Shown here: in pieces, positions 63,500 to 64,000 of the stretch
Position numbering within the stretch: the stretch's first letter is position 1
Layout of the letters: each line of letters starts with the position of its first letter
Source: Opisthorchis felineus
Taxonomy: Eukaryota > Platyhelminthes > Trematoda > Opisthorchiida > Opisthorchiidae
Direction: 5' to 3'
DNA: 64,000 nucleotides
NCBI GenBank assembly: GCA_004794785.1
Contig: SJOL01004338.1
Span: 1,007,785 to 1,071,784 of the forward strand
Position numbers and translations under genes: made by a program
Notes under the pieces: model-generated
Database searches by the model: none
Told to the model about the DNA's origin: nothing
What the model saw: the letters and a program-made list of their open reading frames with translations, nothing else

Positions 63500-64000
63500 T
63501 GAATGGGTCAACGGGGTGTTATTTTTCACGATGCGTGGTTTCAGCAAATATCAAAATCTGTCAGCAACGCATCAACACCCGTGTTTGTTCTGATAGTTAT
63601 CATGATTGCCGGTGATTTTGACCATTGCACAATTATTCGTTGCAACTAAGAGCAGTTACTCTGTCTAGTGGCTGGATTGTGGTGTTGCTACCAGATGATG
63701 GTGCCACTGTTAATTGCTCGTAGTCCGCTAATTTGGATGTTTGTACCATGCTGGTAAGCCGTAACTGAGACAGAAGAAACTAAAATTAGCCCGTTTATCC
63801 CAGAATGAAACTTATGATGACGAAATTGGAACATGTGCTGATATCTAGGAAGCGGAGTTGAACAGAATTTTGTCTCCCATGTTTTGTGACAGAAGCAGGT
63901 AATTTTGTGATACATAGTGGAATCTGTTTTGCGGGTCATTAATGAATTCTGTCAGATCTGCGTTAGATCCGAACGCTCTCCCGAAGCATTTGTTCTACCG
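63500..64000. other. No gene recognised at right edge
   Basis: A minus-strand frame of 83 codons (63688-63939) has no splice support. The window ends in unremarkable sequence. Confidence 0.45.

Noticed and set aside
1..64000. CRISPR arrays, rRNA genes, reverse transcriptase or transposase domains
   Set aside because: No regular spaced repeats, rRNA-like conserved blocks or catalytic motifs such as YADD or DDE contexts were seen in any listed frame.

Overview
This is a gene-poor, AT-rich stretch of animal nuclear DNA (about 40% G+C by eye). It has no bacterial operons, no rRNA and no intact tRNA gene. Open frames are short. Repeats are the best-supported content: AT and ATTATG microsatellites, tRNA-headed SINE-like elements, and several hammerhead ribozyme motifs inside dispersed repeats. 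The ribozyme-bearing repeats suggest a parasitic flatworm, most likely a digenean trematode and perhaps a schistosome relative. Two features point that way: two tRNA-promoter elements each followed by a hammerhead remnant (the layout known from the schistosome Sm-alpha family), and hammerheads with a very short stem III (the form known from Penelope-like retroelements). Species and chromosome cannot be read from the window.

Layout. A possible exon lies at 470-746 and a possible small secreted protein at 10766-10954. A hammerhead SINE is at 12305-12500, followed by a minus-strand terminal-exon candidate at 12684-12873. Plus-strand exon candidates lie at 15371-15558, 17561-17639 and 18689-18890 (the last recalls a polo box). 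A second hammerhead SINE is at 19690-19890, with a two-exon candidate at 21405-22028. A decayed Penelope-type hammerhead sits near 25.7 kb. A three-exon candidate with a 37-nt intron is at 28093-28581. Further plus-strand candidates are at 32160-32453, 39463-39773, 42191-42328 and 50931-51212; the last is the best exon candidate in the window. tRNA-headed SINEs are at 41.7-42.0 kb (minus) and 49.87-50.07 kb (plus). The right end carries an intact-looking Penelope-type hammerhead at 60957-60997 (minus) and a variant one at 63128-63167 (plus).

How it fits together. Most candidate exons are on the plus strand and could belong to one or a few genes with very long introns, but no continuous gene was assembled. 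No protein was identified with confidence. Exon calls rest on open frame, splice-site quality and phase agreement read by eye. At this base composition some will be chance, so their confidences are kept low. The hammerhead at 60957-60997 is the one functional element supported base by base.
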